Assembly: GCF_016745835.1 (NCBI RefSeq)
Contig: NZ_JAERVL010000001.1
Span: 124,001-188,000, forward strand
Length of the DNA stretch: 64,000 nt
Source: Caldalkalibacillus salinus
GTDB taxonomy: Bacteria > Bacillota > Bacilli > Caldalkalibacillales > JCM-10596
Direction of reading: 5' to 3'
Of the stretch, positions 18,164 through 27,556 are shown one piece after another. A program made the position numbers and the translations under genes. The notes under the pieces are model-generated. The model made no database searches and was not told the origin of the DNA. It worked only from the letters and a program-made list of their open reading frames with translations. The first letter of the stretch is position 1, and each line of letters begins with the position of its first letter.

Positions 18164-19489
18164 TTGTTCCTTAACAAGCAAAGAGCCTTAGGAGTTGTTC
18201 TAGTTGTATGCACCATTTTCTTGTTCATGTCTACACCGTTTCAACATTTCGCATCAATTCCAAATGAAATCCGTATGTTTGAAGGAAATTCTTCAAACCT
18301 CCGTCTCACATTACCTGCAGCTGCCCAACTGATCTCCAGTAATGATGCTGTTGTTCATGTCAGTCAACCCCCTTCAGACGTGACAGCAAGTACACAACAA
18401 AATGAATCTTCTGGAATCAATGTAGAAGGCGTTAAATCAGGGTCTGCAGAAATGCAACTGAGGTTAGGCAACCTGCCCTTGAAAAAAGTCAAAGTTGATG
18501 TCCTCCCAGACATAAAGGTTTATCCAGGTGGACAATCCATAGGTGTTAAATTGAACTCATTAGGGGTTGTCGTAGTGGGACATCACTATATTGAAACGGA
18601 AGAGGGAAAAGTGTCCCCAGGTGAAGATGCTAAGGTAAAAATAGGGGACAACATCCTGCGTATGAATGGTATCGAATTAAACAATTTAGAACAAATTGGA
18701 GATATTGTTGAGGAAGCAGGAGAGAATAACGAAACATTAGAGCTTGATGTCTTACGTGGGAAAGAGAAGCACAAACTGAGATTAGATCCTGTTTATGACG
18801 AAAAAGAGGATAAGTACAGATTAGGGTTATACATCCGTAACTCAGCCGCGGGTGTGGGTACACTTACGTTTTATCATCCAGAATCCGGGGCATATGGCGC
18901 CTTAGGTCATGTTATTTCAGACATGGATACTAAAAAGCCGATCGTCGTTGGAGATGGCAATATTGTTCATTCCGAAGTAAGTTCAATTGAGAGGGGTCAA
19001 TCTGGCCAACCAGGGGAGAAATTTGCCCATTTCCTAAATGATAAAGAGGTATTGGGCGATATCTCAAAGAATACCCCTTTTGGCATATTTGGTCATATGA
19101 AAGAACGAATCGATAATGGCGTTCAAGACGAAGCGCTTCCTATAGCGTTAAGGGAAGAAGTGCAGGAAGGACCAGCACACATCTTAACTGTCGTTGAAGG
19201 ACAGGAAGTTGAAAAATTTGACGTTGAAATTACAGACGTTGTTGAGCAAAAATTCCCTGCAACAAAAGGCCTTGTCATCAAAGTGACAGATCCCGAGCTA
19301 ATCGACAAAACGGGGGGGATCGTGCAAGGCATGAGTGGGAGTCCAATCATACAGAACGGTAAGCTTGTTGGTGCTGTCACACATGTTTTCATTAACGATC
19401 CTACATCTGGCTATGGTTGTTATATAGAATGGATGTTGCAGGATGCCGGTGTTAACATTGAACCACAAGCAGAGGATGACGCTGCATAA
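18164..19489 (+). CDS. spoIVB: SpoIVB serine peptidase
   Basis: Forespore-secreted S55 peptidase that cleaves SpoIVFA to trigger pro-sigma-K processing. An N-terminal hydrophobic anchor (about residues 7-27), a PDZ domain (about 115-205) and the S55 domain with GGIVQGMSGSPIIQNG (about 384-399, catalytic Ser in GMSGSP) are visible; His in the AYGALGHVISD region fits the catalytic dyad. The start is TTG at 18164, the only start after an in-frame stop at 18158, with TAGGAG about 11 bp upstream. 441 residues, near the family length. Confidence 0.94.
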   Translation: MFLNKQRALGVVLVVCTIFLFMSTPFQHFASIPNEIRMFEGNSSNLRLTLPAAAQLISSNDAVVHVSQPPSDVTASTQQNESSGINVEGVKSGSAEMQLRLGNLPLKKVKVDVLPDIKVYPGGQSIGVKLNSLGVVVVGHHYIETEEGKVSPGEDAKVKIGDNILRMNGIELNNLEQIGDIVEEAGENNETLELDVLRGKEKHKLRLDPVYDEKEDKYRLGLYIRNSAAGVGTLTFYHPESGAYGALGHVISDMDTKKPIVVGDGNIVHSEVSSIERGQSGQPGEKFAHFLNDKEVLGDISKNTPFGIFGHMKERIDNGVQDEALPIALREEVQEGPAHILTVVEGQEVEKFDVEITDVVEQKFPATKGLVIKVTDPELIDKTGGIVQGMSGSPIIQNGKLVGAVTHVFINDPTSGYGCYIEWMLQDAGVNIEPQAEDDAA

Positions 19490-19520
19490 TTTTAAAATAT
19501 AGATAGATTACACCTACTCA

Positions 19521-19548
19521 CCCTGGGTTATAATGACCCGGGGTTTTT
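19521..19548 (+). terminator. Rho-independent terminator after spoIVB
   Basis: CCCTGGGT (19521-19528) pairs with ACCCGGGG (19536-19543, one G-U) and is followed by TTTTT. Confidence 0.85.
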
Positions 19549-19598
19549 CTTTATCAAGTAAAAGAAGCTTAAAAAAAGTCATATGAGTGAAAATACAG

Positions 19599-19616
19599 TT
19601 GTCGAAATATGTCGAA
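19599..19616 (+). promoter_or_regulatory. Two tandem Spo0A boxes upstream of spo0A
   Basis: TTGTCGAA (19599-19606) and ATGTCGAA (19609-19616) each carry the TGTCGAA core of the Spo0A binding site and are 10 bp apart, so they lie on one helix face. They are about 150 bp upstream of the spo0A start and suggest autoregulation, as in B. subtilis. I could not identify a convincing sigma-H promoter nearby. Confidence 0.7.
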
Positions 19617-19760
19617 TGAAAGGTACTGTCATCGAACGGAAGGGGTTTTTATTTTTTTTCGCAAATCAAATAGGAACAGGCAGGAATGGGAAAAGAAAGC
19701 GTCGAAACCATGTATCAAACGGAGTTGACCATTGTGTGTCAAGAAGGGAGAGGTTTGACG

Positions 19761-20567
19761 TTGGATAGAATCAAAATCGCTATGGCAGATGATAATCGTG
19801 AATTCATGAATCTTATGAGTGAGTATTTCTCAGATCAAGAGGACATCGAGATTGTGGGTGTGGCCTACAACGGTGTTGAAATGCTTGAGGTCTTAGAGAC
19901 TGAAGAGCCAGACATTATTATTTTAGACATTATCATGCCTCGTTTGGACGGGTTAGCTGTATTAGAGAAGATACGCATGGAGAGCCTGCAAACACAAGCG
20001 AAGGTTATTATGCTGACGGCATTTGGTCAGGAAGAAGTGACCAAAAGAGCGGTTGAATTAGGGGCATCATTCTACATACTAAAACCGTTTGAGATGGACG
20101 TACTGGCAAATCGTATTCGCCAATTAACATCCGTTGCATCTTCTGCCCCTTCAGCTCCTATGATGAGTTCTAACATATCTCAACCTAAGCCAAACAATAA
20201 AATGACGACGGCAAGAAATCTGGATGCCAGAATCACAAATATTATCCATGAGATCGGTGTACCCGCCCACATTAAAGGATACTTATACCTGCGTGAAGCG
20301 ATCACTATGGTATATAACAACCTCGAACTACTTGGGTCCATTACAAAAATTTTATATCCAGATATTGCAAAGAAATATAACACGACGTCTAGCCGTGTGG
20401 AGAGGGCAATTCGCCACGCGATTGAAGTGGCTTGGAGTAGAGGAAATATTGACTCCATTAACAAGATGTTCGGCTATACTGTCAGCACGCACAAGGCAAA
20501 GCCAACAAACTCTGAATTTATTGCCATGGTGGCTGACAAATTACGTTTGGAGTATAAAGCGGGTTGA
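19761..20567 (+). CDS. spo0A: Sporulation master regulator Spo0A
   Basis: Phosphorelay response regulator that starts sporulation. The open frame runs from 19686, but homology places the start at the TTG at 19761 (N-terminus [14 protein letters not shown]) with AAGGGAGAGG about 10 bp upstream, giving 268 residues against 267 in B. subtilis. A TTG at 19755 is an alternative with worse spacing. Receiver domain: Asp10/Asp11, phosphoacceptor Asp56, Thr86 and Lys108. The C-terminal effector domain has the helix-turn-helix region [18 protein letters not shown]. Two 0A boxes lie upstream and a terminator follows. Confidence 0.95.
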   Translation: MDRIKIAMADDNREFMNLMSEYFSDQEDIEIVGVAYNGVEMLEVLETEEPDIIILDIIMPRLDGLAVLEKIRMESLQTQAKVIMLTAFGQEEVTKRAVELGASFYILKPFEMDVLANRIRQLTSVASSAPSAPMMSSNISQPKPNNKMTTARNLDARITNIIHEIGVPAHIKGYLYLREAITMVYNNLELLGSITKILYPDIAKKYNTTSSRVERAIRHAIEVAWSRGNIDSINKMFGYTVSTHKAKPTNSEFIAMVADKLRLEYKAG

Positions 20568-20620
20568 AAGGAATAATGTTCCAAAGCGAATGCCAAACCG
20601 AGTAAATCATCTTAAGATGA

Positions 20621-20652
20621 AAGGCACTCACGTCTATGTGGGTGTCTTTTTT
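20621..20652 (+). terminator. Rho-independent terminator after spo0A
   Basis: AAGGCACTCAC (20621-20631) pairs with GTGGGTGTCTT (20638-20648, with G-U pairs), followed by TTTT. Confidence 0.85.
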
Positions 20653-20812
20653 GATGTTAAATGTGGTCATCCTGTAAAAGTATCCCCTTTAATTTGACTT
20701 GATCTTTGGGAATGGTTGGGCTAGATGACAACAGATGGTGATAAGGGCTTAGATACAGGGTGCATATTTTAGCCCTAAGGAAGGCATCAATAAAAGAAAA
20801 GGGGGAATCGTC

Positions 20813-21013
20813 TTGAGCGATTACGGTCAATATGTTGCTCATCTTACGCCAGTGGAAAAACAAAAGGTCAAGCAACTCGAGCAAGAATTAGGTGTGATAT
20901 TAATTGCCTATGATCAGTCAGCGCAACGTGTCAGTAATCTTGATGAACAACCAGATGTCGAACACCTCACGTCAGTAGAGTATTTAGATGATCCCAACCT
21001 TAATCTGCTCTAA
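20813..21013 (+). CDS. Small hypothetical protein between spo0A and steA
   Basis: A 66-residue acidic protein with TTG start and a strong AAAGGGGG ribosome binding site about 7 bp upstream, which supports real translation. The N-terminal half is charged and helical in look (PVEKQKVKQLEQELG), followed by a short hydrophobic strand (VILIAYD) and an Asp/Glu-rich tail. No signal peptide, membrane segment or cysteine. I do not recognise the family. It lies between the spo0A terminator and steA and may belong to the steA transcript. Confidence 0.65.
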   Translation: MSDYGQYVAHLTPVEKQKVKQLEQELGVILIAYDQSAQRVSNLDEQPDVEHLTSVEYLDDPNLNLL

Positions 21014-21090
21014 AGTGTGTGCCATAGGGTGAGCATGTGCACACACCTGTCTAGGATTAGCATGAGGAAAACTCAAGGAGAGATGACACC

Positions 21091-22161
21091 ATGCCCCAAG
21101 TAAAACCCTCAATCACAATTGAAGGTCATGCTTATTTTAGTGACAAGACAAAGGAATTAGTCAAATGGATGCCATCTGAAGGGATTGCCGTTATTCAGCA
21201 TCAAGATATTGATGAAATGGCAGCCATTTCCTTTGTTCAGAAGAATGTTAAGGCTGTCCTTAATTTGTCTTCGTCTATGTCCGGTCAGTACCCAAGTTCC
21301 GGGACTAAGCAGTTATTAGATGCGAATATTCCAGTATTTGATGTCCTCAATAAGCAAGAGTTTAAGGACACGTTTAAACAAGGCTGTAAACTTAATATTG
21401 TTGACGAGACGATGATATGGCAGGGGCAAAGCCAACTGCAACGCATCTCTCCTGTTTTGAGATACACGGATGACGTTCTAGATCAAAAAGAAAAATTGGC
21501 CAAACAAAATTTGGTGCATAGCTTAAGAGCGTTCACGGAAAACACGCTATCTCATGCTTATCGTGAGATGGACGAAATCTTGAAAACTTACGACCTCCCT
21601 CTCATCGCCAACACGCTACGTCATCGACATGTTGTGGTCGTTACTAGAGGCAGTGGCTATATTGAAGATTTGCGGGCTATACACGGTTATATTCAGGAGA
21701 AAAAGCCTGTGTTGATCGGAGTAGACGGCGGTGCCGATGCCATTATTGAATGCGGCTATCAACCTGATATTATTTTTGGTGACATGGACAGTGTGTCTGA
21801 GGAAGCTTTACAGTCTGGGGCTAACGTTGTTGTTCATGCCTATCCTAATGGCTATGCGCCAGGGTTAGAGGTGATAAAAGCACATGGACTACAGGCTCAT
21901 CTATTCCCGTGTTTTGGTACAAGTGAAGATGCCGCTCAACTACTAGCCTATGAAGCAGGTGCTGTGCTCATTGTGACCTTAGGTAGTCATACGAATATGT
22001 TTGATTTCTTGGAAAAAGGGCGAAAAGGAATGGGTTCGACTTTACTTGTGAGGTTGAAAATTGGTGAAAAGTTAGTGGATGCCAAAGGGGTCAGGCTTCT
22101 ATATCCTCATCATCAAGTCGAAAAGAGTGGTGAATCCACTTGCATATTAAAGACCACGTAA
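21091..22161 (+). CDS. steA: SteA-like protein (putative cytokinetic ring component)
   Basis: A 356-residue protein with a central-to-C-terminal thiamin-pyrophosphokinase-like Rossmann fold: GVDGGADAIIECGYQPD (about residues 210-226) and IIFGDMDSVSE (about 227-237). This matches the family named SteA in actinobacteria, where it works with SteB in cell separation; in Bacillota it is uncharacterised. The kinase-like fold suggests nucleotide or cofactor binding, but activity is unknown. AAGGAGAG lies upstream of the ATG. Its 3' end overlaps the next gene by 22 bp, so the glycosyltransferase is translationally linked. Confidence 0.8.
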   Translation: MPQVKPSITIEGHAYFSDKTKELVKWMPSEGIAVIQHQDIDEMAAISFVQKNVKAVLNLSSSMSGQYPSSGTKQLLDANIPVFDVLNKQEFKDTFKQGCKLNIVDETMIWQGQSQLQRISPVLRYTDDVLDQKEKLAKQNLVHSLRAFTENTLSHAYREMDEILKTYDLPLIANTLRHRHVVVVTRGSGYIEDLRAIHGYIQEKKPVLIGVDGGADAIIECGYQPDIIFGDMDSVSEEALQSGANVVVHAYPNGYAPGLEVIKAHGLQAHLFPCFGTSEDAAQLLAYEAGAVLIVTLGSHTNMFDFLEKGRKGMGSTLLVRLKIGEKLVDAKGVRLLYPHHQVEKSGESTCILKTT

Positions 22162-22808
22162 GCGTCGTCATACCAGCGTATAACGAGGAGGCGCACATTG
22201 GACAAACGTTAAGCGTCCTGCAAGATCAAAAATGGGTTAAAGAACTGATCGTTGTCGATGACGGGAGCAGTGATCTCACTCATTATATAGCGGAAAAATA
22301 CACGGCCCATGTTTTGTCTCTACCACGTAACGTTGGAAAGGCTGAAGCTCTGAAGAGAGGGAGTTTGTATGCCAGATATCCTATATTATTATTCCTAGAC
22401 GCTGATTTAAGGGAAACGGCCAAACACGCAAAAGCGCTCGTTCAGCCTCTGTGGAAAGGTCAGGCGCATATGACCACCGCTGTTTTTCCCCCTACTTCTT
22501 CTAACGGGTTCGGTTTAATAAGAAGGTTCGCACAGTGGCAAATTAAAAAAAAGACAGGCGTATCCCTACAGTCTCCTCTGTGTGGTCAACGGGCTATTTA
22601 TCGGGAAGTGTTTCATTCCATCTATCGGGGGGATCAGCATTTTGGTGTGGAGGTGGGTCTTACTCTCGACTGTCTAAAGGGGGGCTACAATGTACAGGAA
22701 GTGGAGGTCCCCTTTGAACATAGAGAACTGGGTAAGACGTGGCGAGGGATGAGGCATCGTTTAAAGCAAGGGATGTTCGTTTGTCAGGCCATATACGCTA
22801 GAAAATAA
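22140..22808 (+). CDS. Family 2 glycosyltransferase
   Basis: Cytoplasmic GT-A fold glycosyltransferase (222 residues). N-terminal VSVVIPAYNEEAHIG, ELIVVDDGSSDLT and a DXD-like LFLDADLRET motif (about residues 81-90) are visible; there is no C-terminal membrane pair. The TTG start at 22140 lies inside the end of steA. The acceptor is unknown; the adjacent MraY/WecA-like membrane protein suggests a lipid-linked or envelope sugar pathway (inference). Confidence 0.85.
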   Translation: MHIKDHVSVVIPAYNEEAHIGQTLSVLQDQKWVKELIVVDDGSSDLTHYIAEKYTAHVLSLPRNVGKAEALKRGSLYARYPILLFLDADLRETAKHAKALVQPLWKGQAHMTTAVFPPTSSNGFGLIRRFAQWQIKKKTGVSLQSPLCGQRAIYREVFHSIYRGDQHFGVEVGLTLDCLKGGYNVQEVEVPFEHRELGKTWRGMRHRLKQGMFVCQAIYARK

Positions 22809-22820
22809 GGAGTAGAGTGC

Positions 22821-23690
22821 ATGGTTCCTTTCATGTGGTTGATGATTTACATTAGTTATATTTTGCTGTTAAAGCTCTTCACTTTAAGACTATACCGTTA
22901 CTTTCGTCAACAACGTTGGATGATGATAAACCACAGGGGCGATCAAACAGTCCAAAGCTTTGGTCTGCTTGTCGGACTTCACTATATGATATTTTTGATG
23001 CTATTATTAATCGCCTCTGCTTTCACGTCTGCCTATCCCCCCGTCTCTACCCCCGTTATTGGAAATACAGCGTTAATGGACATGGTCATCACGCTCTTAT
23101 TGTTATTCCCTATGCTCCTTATTGGCTGGATTGATGACCATTATGGCGAAGAGCGTGTCAAAGGCTTGAAGGGGCATTTTTTCTATCTCCTTAAACAGGG
23201 GAAGTTATCTACTGGGTTACTTAAAGCCTTAATGGGCATAGCCTTGTCTTTTTTTGTGGCCACCTTATATTCCGAGGCGCTAGCCACGGTCCTCTTTTAT
23301 ACATTGCTTTTATCGACTTCAATTCATGTTTCTAACCTTCTTGACGTACGTCCGGGTAGATCCATTAAAGCGTTTTGGATCGTCTGTCTTTTTACCATTT
23401 CATCTTTGTACGCTGAGCACCGATTGGCGATTCTGTTCCCTTTCTTACTATCTACGTTCTTTTTATTTGAATATGACCGTAGACGAAAAGCGATGCTAGG
23501 TGACACAGGAGCTAATGTCTTAGGGGGCTTAGCCGGTGTATTTTTGATTCAGACACACAACCTTGGTCTACAAATGGGTAGCGTGATGCTTTTTCTGTTC
23601 TTAAGTTTATTTGCGGAACGGCGAAGTATGACGTCATATATAGAAAAAACCCCATGGCTGTCTAGGTTAGACAGATGGGGTACAAGATAA
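22821..23690 (+). CDS. MraY/WecA-like (GT4) membrane protein
   Basis: Polytopic membrane protein of 289 residues, about 8-9 hydrophobic segments. It resembles polyprenyl-phosphate sugar-1-phosphate transferases: GWIDDHYGEERVKGLKGHF (about residues 107-125) and MLGDTGANVLGGLAG (about 224-238) match the family's Asp-rich and GDTGAN motifs. It lacks some segments of true MraY, so it may be a divergent relative. GGAG lies 8 bp before the ATG. It follows the GT2 gene by 12 bp, probably in one operon with steA. Confidence 0.75.
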   Translation: MVPFMWLMIYISYILLLKLFTLRLYRYFRQQRWMMINHRGDQTVQSFGLLVGLHYMIFLMLLLIASAFTSAYPPVSTPVIGNTALMDMVITLLLLFPMLLIGWIDDHYGEERVKGLKGHFFYLLKQGKLSTGLLKALMGIALSFFVATLYSEALATVLFYTLLLSTSIHVSNLLDVRPGRSIKAFWIVCLFTISSLYAEHRLAILFPFLLSTFFLFEYDRRRKAMLGDTGANVLGGLAGVFLIQTHNLGLQMGSVMLFLFLSLFAERRSMTSYIEKTPWLSRLDRWGTR

Positions 23691-23725
23691 CGGATGGTGC
23701 TGTCTGATGGGTGACCGCCATCCGT
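23650..23725. terminator. Double hairpin between convergent genes
   Basis: Two stems in series: CCCCAT and CTGTCTA (23650-23664) with TAGACAG and ATGGGG (23668-23680), inside the end of the GT4-like gene, then ACGGATGG (23690-23697) with CCATCCGT (23718-23725). The U-run is weak on the + strand. Probably a bidirectional terminator between the GT4-like gene and the minus-strand DUF2627 gene. Confidence 0.5.
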
Positions 23726-23740
23726 TTATGACATTGACAT

Positions 23741-24010
23741 TTAGTCGTCTATATCGTTTTGAAATTTCGGTTGAACAAGTTTTTTCTTACGGTCTCTATA
23801 AAAAATATACCCACCGACAAAAGTAACGCCAAGGAGAAAAAGGCAGGATCCCCCTATGAAAGATAGCCATAGAAAAGGGGTCTCAGGGTCGAAGTAGGTA
23901 AAAGTGGCATCACGCATTAATGTCCATCCATACATCCCTAAGGATCCAGGTATGACCAAGATTAATAAAGCGACAAATCGCTGTGGAGATCGTTTACGGT
24001 TATGTGTCAT
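23741..24010 (-). CDS. yqzF: DUF2627 membrane protein (YqzF-like)
   Basis: An 89-residue protein with two transmembrane helices (about residues 11-31 and 46-69) and the family-like segments QRFVALLILVIPGSLGMYG and FVGGYIFYRDRKKK. In B. subtilis the DUF2627 gene yqzF also lies next to bkdR, supporting the call. It is transcribed away from bkdR on the minus strand. Function unknown. Confidence 0.8.
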   Translation of the reverse strand: MTHNRKRSPQRFVALLILVIPGSLGMYGWTLMRDATFTYFDPETPFLWLSFIGGSCLFLLGVTFVGGYIFYRDRKKKLVQPKFQNDIDD

Positions 24011-24251
24011 ATAAGTTCACCCTTGAATTCAGCTTAATCTTGTCTCGTCCTTACCATCATACACAATCCCAATATACTTGTCTATGAACTGTACACACAG
24101 TAGGGGGCTGTTCTAAGTGTAGCGTACAGTATACGGCTGCCGTCGATACCCCCTGAGCCATCCATATCCCCCAGATCAGCTTGCGTAGGGAAAGTAAAAG
24201 ACATACAATAGAGTAGGATCGTGCAATTTTTTTCATAGTAGGGGGGATACC

Positions 24252-26318
24252 GTGCGTAAGATTTTCATCGTAGGTGGAGGACATGGTGGGACATCATTAC
24301 TGAGGGCCATGGTTCATATGGCTTCCTTGAAAATTAAAGGGGTGTCAGATGTGAATGTGAACGCCCCGGGTATGATGGAGGCGCGGAAATATGGCATCCC
24401 TACCGGAACGGACTACCATCACATGATTGATGACGACATTGAAGTAATCATTGAAGCGACAGGGAACGCTGTTGTCTTTGAAGATTTACGCCACATCAAA
24501 CCTAAGCATGCTGTTGTCATTCCAGGTAGTATTGCCAAGGTAATGATGGACTTAATTAAGGAAAAAGAAGCATTAATAGAAAAGCTCAGGCGCCACCAGC
24601 ATGAGCTTGACATTATTTTAAATTCGACACATGACGGTATGCTTGCTGTCAATCAACAGGGAATCATAACCCTGTTTAATCGTGCTGCAGAACGGATTGT
24701 CGGTTTAAAAACGGAGGATGTGCTAGGCAAGAAAGTGACAGAGGCCATCCCTAATACACGCTTAGATCGTGTGTTAGAAACAGGACAATCACAGATTAAT
24801 CAAGAACAGAGACTGACCAATCAATGTAAAATCATCACGAATCGTGTGCCTGTGATTAATGAGCAAGGGGAGATCATAGGTGCCGTTGCTGTATTTCGAG
24901 ATATAACAGATCTAACCTCCCTCACAGAAGAGTTAATGGAGCTGAAGCAAACGCAAAGTATGCTAGAAGCCATCATAAACTCTTCAGATGACGCGATATC
25001 CGTGGTAGATGAAAAAGGGATTGGATTATTAATCAATCCTGCCTATACCAGACTCACCGGTCTAAGGAAAGAAGACGTCCTCGGCAAACCGGCCGATGCA
25101 GACATTTCCGAAGGGGAAAGTATGCATATTCGTGTGCTTAAGACAGGCAAAGCTGTACGCGGTGTCCCTATGAAAGTGGGTAAGCAGCGTAGGGATGTCC
25201 TCGTAAATGTGGCGCCTGTTTTTGTTGAGGACAGACTAAAAGGAAGTGTCGGCATTATCCACGACACATCGGAAATTAAGCAACTCACCGCAGAGTTGAA
25301 CCGAGCACGCCGTATTATTCGTACACTGGAAGCAAAATACACGTTTGAAGAAATAATCGGGCAGAGTGAGAAGATGCTTAGTTCGTTTGAACAGGCCAAA
25401 AAAGCAGCAACGACGCCCGCTACCGTTCTATTACATGGGGAATCTGGTACAGGAAAAGAACTATTTGCCCATGCGATACATAATGAGAGTGACAGGAAGT
25501 ATAATCAGTTTATCCGTGTCAATTGTGCTGCCATATCAGAGCACTTACTTGAAAGCGAGTTATTCGGCTATGAAGAAGGTGCCTTTACAGGGGCGCGCCG
25601 AGGTGGTAAGAAAGGGTTATTTGAGGAAGCGAGCGGTGGGACCATTTTTCTAGATGAAATTGGCGAAATGAATTTAGAGACTCAATCCAAGCTTTTGCGC
25701 GTCCTACAGGAAAAAGAGATTGTACGCGTGGGTGGGGCAAAAGCCGTACCGATCGATGTTCGTGTCATTGCAGCGACCAATGTACAGTTAGATAAAGCGG
25801 TTTTAGAGGGGAAGTTTAGAGAAGATCTTTATTATCGCATCAATGTGTTGCCTATTCACATTCCACCTCTCAGGGAGCGACACGGGGATCTGTCTTTGCT
25901 AGCTGAACATTTTATCCATAAATTTAATTTAGAATATGGACGTTCTGTACAGACCATTGCAACCGAAGCAGTACAATACTTAGAAGCCTATCATTGGCCA
26001 GGAAATGTTCGCGAATTAGAGAATACCATTAGTCGCGCTATGATACATATGAAGCTAAATGAGGAAGCATTGAAATTAGAGCATTTACATCCGTTAAATC
26101 TATATGCCACTCCTCCTTCTGCTCAGGATGTTTCTCAAGCTTTAGAACAAGCTAACGCTGATAGTAGCTTAGACGCCGTTTTGTCTTTAGCAGAAAAAGA
26201 ATACATTACAAAAGTGCTTAAAGCGTGCCAAGGTAACAAAACAAAGACGGCTAAACGACTCGGTATTTCCGTCAGAAACTTATATTACAAGCTAGATAAA
26301 CACGAGATTACGCTATAA
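24252..26318 (+). CDS. bkdR: Sigma-54-dependent activator BkdR
   Basis: Enhancer-binding activator for the branched-chain keto acid operon. From N to C: a Rossmann-like segment ([15 protein letters not shown], residues about 4-18, through IIEATG near 76), two PAS domains (about 115-220 and 235-345), the AAA+ sigma-54 interaction domain with Walker A GESGTGKE (about 397-404), the GAFTGA loop (about 443-448) and [13 protein letters not shown], and a Fis-type helix-turn-helix ([21 protein letters not shown]). 688 residues with a GTG start behind a GGGGGG tract. It reads toward ptb, whose promoter is of sigma-54 type. Confidence 0.93.
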   Translation: MRKIFIVGGGHGGTSLLRAMVHMASLKIKGVSDVNVNAPGMMEARKYGIPTGTDYHHMIDDDIEVIIEATGNAVVFEDLRHIKPKHAVVIPGSIAKVMMDLIKEKEALIEKLRRHQHELDIILNSTHDGMLAVNQQGIITLFNRAAERIVGLKTEDVLGKKVTEAIPNTRLDRVLETGQSQINQEQRLTNQCKIITNRVPVINEQGEIIGAVAVFRDITDLTSLTEELMELKQTQSMLEAIINSSDDAISVVDEKGIGLLINPAYTRLTGLRKEDVLGKPADADISEGESMHIRVLKTGKAVRGVPMKVGKQRRDVLVNVAPVFVEDRLKGSVGIIHDTSEIKQLTAELNRARRIIRTLEAKYTFEEIIGQSEKMLSSFEQAKKAATTPATVLLHGESGTGKELFAHAIHNESDRKYNQFIRVNCAAISEHLLESELFGYEEGAFTGARRGGKKGLFEEASGGTIFLDEIGEMNLETQSKLLRVLQEKEIVRVGGAKAVPIDVRVIAATNVQLDKAVLEGKFREDLYYRINVLPIHIPPLRERHGDLSLLAEHFIHKFNLEYGRSVQTIATEAVQYLEAYHWPGNVRELENTISRAMIHMKLNEEALKLEHLHPLNLYATPPSAQDVSQALEQANADSSLDAVLSLAEKEYITKVLKACQGNKTKTAKRLGISVRNLYYKLDKHEITL

Positions 26319-26383
26319 CTTATAACGACGGGATAATGTAACTGCGAACCGTTCTGTCATTTTATACCGTGTACATTGAACAC

Positions 26384-26435
26384 CCTGCAATATGTTGCCT
26401 GCAAATAATTGCACATACGCATGATGTTGCAGGCA
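26384..26435 (+). promoter_or_regulatory. Candidate BkdR enhancer sites
   Basis: CCTGCAA at 26384-26390 and 26398-26404, and its inverse TTGCAGG at 26427-26433; the last two form a 9-bp inverted repeat TGCCTGCAA (26396-26404) / TTGCAGGCA (26427-26435). They lie about 110-160 bp upstream of the -24/-12 promoter, a normal enhancer distance. Confidence 0.6.
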
Positions 26436-26543
26436 TTATAACCACAAATGAAGAAAACGCTTACATAAAAGTGCAACCTATGATGTGCTTTAACCACAGG
26501 TGTTATTCATGTTTCACAAAAATATGAGAGTTTTTCTTATGAG

Positions 26544-26560
26544 TTGGCATGCTTTTTGCA
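26544..26560 (+). promoter_or_regulatory. Sigma-54 (SigL) -24/-12 promoter of the bkd operon
   Basis: TGGCAT (26545-26550), 5 bases, TTGCA (26556-26560): the GG and GC doublets are 12 bp apart as required for sigma-54. It sits between bkdR and ptb. The sequence is close to the consensus TGGCAC-N5-TTGCA. Confidence 0.88.
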
Positions 26561-26631
26561 TTAAAATAGAGTGAGAAAACTAAAGAACCAGATAACATTA
26601 AAACGGATATGGATAGGATGTGATAAAACAC

Positions 26632-27534
26632 ATGCACTTACAAGCACTTGTTAATGAAGCACCAGACCAACGTCCAGAAACGATCGCTGTGGCCCAAGCG
26701 GCTGACGATGATGTCTTAAGAGCTGTTATACAGGCTACACAACACAACATGGCCCAATTTTGCCTCGTGGGATCAGTTGAAGAAATCAAACAACGTATCG
26801 CCCACTTAGGAGGGCAAACCGAACATTATACATACGTTGAGGCGAGGTCAGAGAGGGAAGCATGTGAAAGGGCTGTGCAACAAGTGGCAGACGGCCAGGC
26901 AAAAGCCTTAATGAAGGGGTTAGTGTCCACGTCAACACTGCTAAAGGCGGTACTCAACAAGGAAAAAGGACTACGAACACAACAACTTATTAGTCACGTA
27001 GCCGCTTTTGAGGTGCCAGGTTATGACCGATTGATTCTTGTTACTGATGCAGCGATGAACATTAATCCTGACTTAAAGGAAAAAGCAAAAATCATTGAGA
27101 ACGCTGTGAGTGTGGCTCATGCGTTAGGATTAAATCAACCTAAAGTTGCACCTGTGTGCCCTGTCGAAGTTGTGAATCCGGCGATGCAAAGTACCGTTGA
27201 TGCGGCCACATTATCAATGATGAATCAACGAGGGCAGATTCAGGGGTGCACCGTTGACGGTCCGCTTGCTCTAGACAATGCAGTATCGCAGGATGCAGCA
27301 CGGCACAAAGGGATACAATCTGAAGTAGCGGGCAAAGCTGATATACTGTTAGTCCCTACTATAGAAGTTGGTAACACTTTATATAAATCCTTAGTGTACT
27401 TCGCCCGTGCAAAAGTGGGAGCACTCGTTGTTGGAGCTAAAGCCCCAATTATACTTACTTCACGAGCTGATTCCGATGAAGCGAAGCTGTACTCTATTGC
27501 ACTTGCGGCACACTACGCTGCTTTCCATTCTTAA
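26632..27534 (+). CDS. ptb: Phosphate butyryltransferase
   Basis: Exchanges CoA for phosphate on (branched) butyryl-type CoA esters, giving acyl phosphates for butyrate kinase. I use the ATG at 26632 (N-terminus MHLQALVN), which aligns with B. subtilis Ptb and has AGGATGTGA upstream; a GTG at 26620 would add 4 residues. Conserved segments are [35 protein letters not shown] (about 208-222) and [15 protein letters not shown] (about 265-279). It is the first gene behind the sigma-54 promoter. Confidence 0.93.
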   Translation: MHLQALVNEAPDQRPETIAVAQAADDDVLRAVIQATQHNMAQFCLVGSVEEIKQRIAHLGGQTEHYTYVEARSEREACERAVQQVADGQAKALMKGLVSTSTLLKAVLNKEKGLRTQQLISHVAAFEVPGYDRLILVTDAAMNINPDLKEKAKIIENAVSVAHALGLNQPKVAPVCPVEVVNPAMQSTVDAATLSMMNQRGQIQGCTVDGPLALDNAVSQDAARHKGIQSEVAGKADILLVPTIEVGNTLYKSLVYFARAKVGALVVGAKAPIILTSRADSDEAKLYSIALAAHYAAFHS

Positions 27535-27556
27535 AATCAAAACTGGAGGGTTTCCT

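Noticed and set aside
20224-20697. 157-residue frame overlapping the end of spo0A
   Set aside because: Shifted-frame shadow of spo0A; its 3' part runs through the spo0A terminator.
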